NCBI RefSeq assembly: GCF_024498135.1
Contig: NZ_JANHOH010000006.1
Coordinates: 1 to 64,000, forward strand
Direction of reading: 5' to 3'
DNA length: 64,000 bases
Origin: Mucilaginibacter aquariorum
Lineage (GTDB): Bacteria > Bacteroidota > Bacteroidia > Sphingobacteriales > Sphingobacteriaceae
Below the pieces are notes generated by a model. That model searched no databases. It had not been told where the DNA came from and saw only the letters and a list, made by a program, of their open reading frames with translations. This document shows positions 59,666 through 64,000 of the stretch, piece by piece; the stretch's first letter is position 1; the number at the start of each line of letters is the position of its first letter. The position numbers and the translations under genes are program-made.

Positions 59666-61108
59666 ATGAAACTAAACTTACAGATCACAAAAGTAACTAT
59701 TGCTTGCATCATATTACTTTCAACAGTTAACTTAACTGTAAAAGCACAAGAAGTTATTACTCTGCAAAAAGCCATAGACCTTGCTCTTGAACGTAACTTA
59801 ACTATAAAGCAGGCGCAATTCAGCGAGGCTTTATCAGAAGAGAACCTAAAGCAATCTAAATATAACATGCTGCCAAATTTAACTGCAGGCCCACAGGCTT
59901 CATTTAACTTTGGCCGTAATATTGACCCTTCTACCAACCAGTTTACCAATCAGCGTATTTTTGCATTGAACGGTACCCTTAGTTCGCAGGTAACCCTTTT
60001 TCAAGGCGGGCAATTACGTAACCAGATCATAGAGAATAAGTTATTGCTTGGCGCGGACCGCAGCTATACAGCTAAAATTAAGAATGACCTTATATTAAAT
60101 GTAGTTACCCAATACCTGCAAATATTAACAAACCAGGATCTGGTTACCGCAGCACAACAGCAAATTGATATCGCCAAAATAACATTAGACAGGTCTCAAA
60201 AAAGCTTTGATGTAGGTAACCAAACCCAGGCAGATCTATCGCAGGCAAAAGCATCGCTATCAACTGCCGACTTGAATTATACCAATGCCGAAAACCAGTT
60301 AGAATTATCGATACTCACCTTAAAGCAATATATGGAGATGCCATCGGCAACAAATATTACTTTTGAGAAACCGGATATCAGCAAGTTTAAAAATGTAAAC
60401 ACCCTTTATAACGCCGAAACTGTTTTACAAACCGCTTTAGCCGTTAACCCCGACGTAAAACTTGCGGAAATAAGGCAAAAAGCTGCCGAGCAGGATATTA
60501 AAGTTGCACGAGGTAACTACTTCCCAAGTGTTGTATTGTTTGGGCAGGTAGGTACAAATTATTCTGATGCACGCCGTTTACAGGGTGCGCCATTTGCCAC
60601 CGGCAGAGTAGATACAGTAGGTTTTGTACAAAATAGCGGCAATGCTGTTGTAGTGCCAAATTACAGCGCGCCTATATTGCATTATCCTATTGGTAAGCAA
60701 CTAAGCGATAACTTTAACCAGTCGGTAGGGATAAGCTTGCAGATCCCTATTTTTAACCGCTTTAACTCGCGCACTTTAGTACGTAAAGCAAAAATTACTA
60801 ACGAGAACGCTATTGTTACCGCGCAACTGGCTAAGAACAACTTAAGCAAAATTATATACCAGGCAGTGTGGGATGTAAAAGCGGCCGACAAAAAATACCA
60901 GTCGACCCTGCAAACTTATAATGCCAATAAAGATGCCTTTAATGTAATACAACAAAGGTATAATGTAGGTTTGGTGAACTCGCTTGATTACAACACATCA
61001 TTAACCAACTTAAACAAGTCGCAATTTGACTTGATACAGGCACAATACGAAGTTGTGTTCAGAAGCAAAGTAATTGACTATTATCTCGGAAACCCTATAA
61101 CACTTTAA
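59666..61108 (+). CDS. TolC-family outer membrane efflux protein
   Basis: A 480-residue outer-membrane channel with signal peptide (hydrophobic TIACIILLSTVNLTVKA). It holds two OEP domains with long coiled-coil helices: AIDLALERNLTIKQAQFSEA, the matching LLGADRSYTAKIKNDLILNV, and in the second half KNNLSKIIYQAVWDVKAADK with VGLVNSLDYNTSLTNLNKSQ. It forms the exit duct of type I or tripartite pumps. It is followed 26 nt later by a periplasmic adaptor gene. No inner-membrane pump follows, so the energising partner must lie elsewhere. Confidence 0.92.
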   Translation: MKLNLQITKVTIACIILLSTVNLTVKAQEVITLQKAIDLALERNLTIKQAQFSEALSEENLKQSKYNMLPNLTAGPQASFNFGRNIDPSTNQFTNQRIFALNGTLSSQVTLFQGGQLRNQIIENKLLLGADRSYTAKIKNDLILNVVTQYLQILTNQDLVTAAQQQIDIAKITLDRSQKSFDVGNQTQADLSQAKASLSTADLNYTNAENQLELSILTLKQYMEMPSATNITFEKPDISKFKNVNTLYNAETVLQTALAVNPDVKLAEIRQKAAEQDIKVARGNYFPSVVLFGQVGTNYSDARRLQGAPFATGRVDTVGFVQNSGNAVVVPNYSAPILHYPIGKQLSDNFNQSVGISLQIPIFNRFNSRTLVRKAKITNENAIVTAQLAKNNLSKIIYQAVWDVKAADKKYQSTLQTYNANKDAFNVIQQRYNVGLVNSLDYNTSLTNLNKSQFDLIQAQYEVVFRSKVIDYYLGNPITL

Positions 61109-61134
61109 ACACAAAAACAATCCTGAAAATCATC

Positions 61135-62472
61135 ATGGGAAAAACTACTAAATATATTCTGATAGGCCTTGGCGCACTTATAGTCCTATTAATTATAGGC
61201 AAGGCAACCGGTATAATAGGCAAGCCGCAGTTAACGCAGGTTGCTGTTGAAAAAGCCGAGAGCCGCGACATAAACGAAACAGTATCGGCCAGTGGTAAAA
61301 TAAAACCACACGTAGAGGTTAAAATAAGCCCGGAAGTATCTGGCGAGGTGGTTGAACTGCCAATTAAAGAAGGCGACGTGGTTAAAAAAGGCCAGCTGTT
61401 ATGCCGTATCCGCCCGGATATTTTAAAATCTGGGTATGACCGCGCGGTGGCTTCATACAATACACAAAAAGCAAGTGTGGGTAATTCATCACAAATGCTA
61501 AAACAATCCGAAGCTACTTTTATCAACCAGGAATCGATATACAAACGCAGCAAGGAACTTTTTGATAAAAAAGTACTTACAGTAGCCGAGTTTGAACAAG
61601 CTAAAGCTAACTATGAAGGTGCAAAAGCATCTCTTGAAGCAGCCAAACAAAACGTGGTAGGTTCAAGATACGGTTTAGAGCAATCACAGGCATCAGTAAA
61701 AGAAGCGCAGGATAACCTGGCTAAAACAACAATCTACGCACCGGTTGATGGTGTGGTATCAAAATTGTCGATAGAGCAGGGTGAGCGTGTTTTAGGTACC
61801 CAACAGTTTGCCGGTACCGAGATCATGACCATATCTGACCTTACCAAAATGGATGTGAATGTTGATGTGAACGAGAACGACATTAACCGTATCGCAATAG
61901 GCAACCAGTCGCAAATTGAGATTGACGCGTTTTTGGGTAAGAAATTTACAGGTGAGGTTATTGAAATAGGTAGCTCTGCCAACGTAGTAGGTACCAATGC
62001 TGATCAGGTTACAAACTTTACAGTGAAAGTTCGCATTACGGCGCAATCATATATTGATCTGCTTAAAAAGAATGCAGCCAACCATTCACCCTTCCGCCCG
62101 GGATTAACGGCTACGGTTGATATACAAACCAACCACGTAAAAGCATTATCGGTACCTATCCAATCGGTTACCACCCGCGACGAGAAAAAACCTGCCCCGG
62201 CAACAGGCGATACACAAAAAGACGATAAGAAAACTACAACAACCGCACCTTCAAAAGAATATGTATTTGTTTTGCAAGGGAATAAAGTAAAACAGGTTGA
62301 AGTTAAAACCGGTATACAGGATGATACCTATATCCAGATACTATCGGGCCTGAAAGGTGGCGAAGAAGTTGTATCGGCACCGTTCGCGGCTATATCAAAA
62401 ACATTGAAAGATGCTATGATAGTTGAGAAGGTAGATAAATCGAAGCTATTTAGTGGCGATGCCAAGAAATAA
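61135..62472 (+). CDS. HlyD/MacA-type periplasmic adaptor protein
   Basis: A 445-residue membrane-fusion protein. One N-terminal anchor (YILIGLGALIVLLIIGKATG) precedes a lipoyl half (EVVELPIKEGDVVKKGQLLC), a coiled-coil hairpin (about 100-195), the second lipoyl half (TIYAPVDGVVSKLSIEQGER), a beta-barrel and a C-terminal domain with a Lys/Thr-rich insert (KKPAPATGDTQKDDKKTTTT). MacA-like adaptors link TolC to ABC pumps such as MacB, but macB is not adjacent. A strong terminator closes the pair. Confidence 0.9.
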   Translation: MGKTTKYILIGLGALIVLLIIGKATGIIGKPQLTQVAVEKAESRDINETVSASGKIKPHVEVKISPEVSGEVVELPIKEGDVVKKGQLLCRIRPDILKSGYDRAVASYNTQKASVGNSSQMLKQSEATFINQESIYKRSKELFDKKVLTVAEFEQAKANYEGAKASLEAAKQNVVGSRYGLEQSQASVKEAQDNLAKTTIYAPVDGVVSKLSIEQGERVLGTQQFAGTEIMTISDLTKMDVNVDVNENDINRIAIGNQSQIEIDAFLGKKFTGEVIEIGSSANVVGTNADQVTNFTVKVRITAQSYIDLLKKNAANHSPFRPGLTATVDIQTNHVKALSVPIQSVTTRDEKKPAPATGDTQKDDKKTTTTAPSKEYVFVLQGNKVKQVEVKTGIQDDTYIQILSGLKGGEEVVSAPFAAISKTLKDAMIVEKVDKSKLFSGDAKK

Positions 62473-62497
62473 ACCTTTTTAGATAAAAAACTTACTG

Positions 62498-62534
62498 AAA
62501 AAGGACAAAGGATTAAAAGCCTTTGTCCTTTTTT
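62498..62534 (+). terminator. Terminator after the tolC-hlyD pair
   Basis: AAAAAGGACAAAGG and CCTTTGTCCTTTTTT arms with an 8-nt loop, giving a perfect stem followed by T residues. It begins 26 nt after the adaptor stop. Confidence 0.9.
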
Positions 62535-62551
62535 GGTTTTGTGGGCCTGTC

Positions 62552-62572
62552 ATGGTGAGCCTGTCGAACCAT
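62552..62572. repeat. Dispersed palindromic repeat ATGGTGAGCC...CGAACCAT
   Basis: ATGGT and ACCAT ends enclose GAGCCTGTCGA. I know this string as a dispersed intergenic repeat in several bacterial genomes, including Bacteroidota. Only one copy is in the window, so its repetitive nature is from memory, not from this sequence. Confidence 0.4.
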
Positions 62573-62726
62573 TAGCCGCTTTGCAGATCTGTTGACAGCA
62601 TGATATTTATCTTTTGTCTTTATTCTTTCCATCCTTTCTCTAAAACACCTTTCATCTTTTCGCATAATATTTCATTAATTTGTACCACCGGGAAAACCAA
62701 TTACCGGCTGGGACATTTACTACTTA

Positions 62727-63734
62727 ATGCTTAAGCAAAAAAACAAAATTGCTGTTGTGGGCGGCGGAAGCTGGGCCACCGCTAATATTAAAATGCTTAC
62801 CGATAACACCGTCGAAAAAGAGATTTTTTGGTGGATGCGCAACGGTGAAGCTGTAGAGCACATTCGCAAATTTGGGCACAACCCTAATTATCTGAGTTCG
62901 GTTGGGATAAAAGTACCGGCACAAAACATATCTACCGATCTTAAATCGCTTATACAGGGTGCAGATTATATACTGCTAAACGTACCCGCGGCATTCTTAA
63001 AAGAAGCCCTGGAAGGTATAACCCCCACTGATTTAAAAGGCAAGAAAATAGTATCGGCCATAAAAGGCATAGTACCCGATGAGAATAAGATCATTGGCGA
63101 ATTTTTGAATGAGAACTACGACGTGCCCTTTGATCATTTCCTGGTAATTAGCGGCCCCTGCCACGCAGAAGAGGTGGCGTTAGAGAAACTTTCTTACCTG
63201 ACCATAGCATCGCAGGATGCGGAACTGGCGGCCGAATTTGCCGGAATGCTGAGTACACGCTACATTAAAACTATAGTATCTGACGATATATACGGTACCG
63301 AATATGGTGCAGTATTAAAGAACGTTTACGCCATTGCCAGTGGTATTTGCCACGGTGTGGGTTATGGCGATAATTTTCAATCGGTGTTAATATCAAATGC
63401 TATCCGCGAGCTGGAACGTTTTGTTGACGAAGTGCACCCTATAGACCGCGACATAAAAGAATCGGCCTACCTGGGCGATCTGCTGGTTACCGCCTATTCG
63501 CAGTTTAGCCGTAACCGTACTTTTGGTAATATGATAGGGAAGGGCTACACCGTAAAATCGGCACAGCTGGAAATGAACATGATAGCAGAGGGATATTATG
63601 CAGTAAATTGCCTACACCAGGTAAACAGGCAGTACAAGGTTGATATGCCCATTTGCGAGGCTGTTTATGCTATTTTATACAAAAAAAGCTCCCCAACTAT
63701 TGAAATGCAGAAACTGGCAGAGAAATTGAGTTAG
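62727..63734 (+). CDS. gpsA: Glycerol-3-phosphate dehydrogenase [NAD(P)+]
   Basis: Reduces dihydroxyacetone phosphate to sn-glycerol 3-phosphate for phospholipid synthesis. The 335-residue length is standard. The nucleotide-binding turn is AVVGGGSWATANIKML near the N-terminus, followed by VSAIKGIVPDE and a GPCHAEEVAL loop. The catalytic Lys lies in YGAVLKNVYAIASGICHGVG, and GDNFQSVLISNAIRELERF follows. All family motifs are present. It is monocistronic, downstream of a terminator. Confidence 0.94.
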   Translation: MLKQKNKIAVVGGGSWATANIKMLTDNTVEKEIFWWMRNGEAVEHIRKFGHNPNYLSSVGIKVPAQNISTDLKSLIQGADYILLNVPAAFLKEALEGITPTDLKGKKIVSAIKGIVPDENKIIGEFLNENYDVPFDHFLVISGPCHAEEVALEKLSYLTIASQDAELAAEFAGMLSTRYIKTIVSDDIYGTEYGAVLKNVYAIASGICHGVGYGDNFQSVLISNAIRELERFVDEVHPIDRDIKESAYLGDLLVTAYSQFSRNRTFGNMIGKGYTVKSAQLEMNMIAEGYYAVNCLHQVNRQYKVDMPICEAVYAILYKKSSPTIEMQKLAEKLS

Positions 63735-63763
63735 TTATTATATACTAAACAAAAAACTGCCAG

Positions 63764-64000
63764 ATGAAAAAGCTATTTAAATCGGCAATGTTTGCTGCAT
63801 CGTTATTTGCAGCGTCAGTAAGCTACGGCCAAACGCATAAAGACACTACAGTAGGCCAAAAGGTGGGCACTACGGCCAAAAAGGGTTGGCATGCAACCAA
63901 AAAAGCTGCCAGCACAGTAGGGAATAAAACAGCAGAGGTGGCCTCAAAAGGCGCATCGGCTGTGTCTGATAAAAAGTATGATACCAAGGTAGGCCCGCAG
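63764..64000 (+). CDS. Small exported protein, 5' part (cut by window edge)
   Basis: The ATG at 63764 begins MKKLFKSAMFAASLFAASVS, a signal peptide with likely cleavage near SYGQ. A Lys/Thr/Ala-rich, low-complexity region with spaced AKKGWHATKKAAS- and VGNKTAEVASKG-like segments follows, giving 79 residues before the edge. The pattern resembles small helical periplasmic proteins of Bacteroidota; no function can be given. It follows gpsA by 29 nt. Confidence 0.7.
   Translation, partial: MKKLFKSAMFAASLFAASVSYGQTHKDTTVGQKVGTTAKKGWHATKKAASTVGNKTAEVASKGASAVSDKKYDTKVGPQ

Overview
The window is chromosomal DNA of a Bacteroidota bacterium, most likely Sphingobacteriaceae close to Mucilaginibacter or Pedobacter. 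Supporting signs are the Nudix-family arabinose regulator, SusCD-free secreted glycosidases, Bacteroidota-type -7 boxes (TAnnTTTG), weak Shine-Dalgarno sequences, fused ribBA, a very large TamB-like protein, a START-like domain protein typical of the phylum, and many palindromic intergenic repeats. The taxon is inferred from gene content; no 16S rRNA gene is present.

Layout. 1-123: end of an IS3-type insertion sequence. 182-14968: an L-arabinose/arabinan locus with GH127, GH27 and GH51 glycosidases, aldose 1-epimerase, araB-araD-araA, a sodium/solute symporter, a HAD hydrolase and a Nudix-type AraR repressor whose catalytic Glu residues are lost. 15139-16269: methionine aminopeptidase and a small conserved protein. 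16270-31720: a defence island lying on the 3' side of a tRNA-Met gene and closed by a serine recombinase. It holds at least three separate modules: (i) a minus-strand operon of a sacsin/Hsp90-like ATPase and an AlbA-TIR fusion, with a small membrane protein upstream; (ii) a Gabija pair (OLD-family nuclease GajA plus UvrD-like helicase GajB), closed by a strong terminator; (iii) a 1320-residue nuclease-STAND NTPase with its own promoter and an unrecognised partner gene whose 5' end looks frameshifted. 31721-42.3 kb: tRNA-Met and core genes (START protein, LptF/G permease, ribBA, tamB, tsaD, a 56-residue membrane protein, recA). 42.3-50.1 kb: nth, a CPBP protease, HAAS and PadR genes, an ECF sigma factor, uvrA. 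50.2-51.9 kb: an ArsR regulator with a 14-bp-arm palindrome and an MFS exporter carrying a second half-site. 52.1-59.6 kb: several poorly known genes, aconitase, a PQQ-type sugar dehydrogenase and a polysaccharide deacetylase. 59.6-64 kb: a TolC plus HlyD pair, gpsA, and the start of a small exported protein.

The strongest observations outside ordinary genes are: a palindromic intergenic repeat inserted in frame in uvrA, with a second copy just after the gene; degenerate 8-bp-period arrays (consensus WTCACTAA) that abut start codons around araA, tsaD, the 56-residue gene and nth; a 60-bp duplication of the aconitase terminator that encloses a one-gene cassette and supplies that gene's last codons; operator-like palindromes over the -33 position of recA, arsR and the ATPase-TIR operon; and the nuclease-STAND gene plus partner, the best candidate here for an undescribed defence system.
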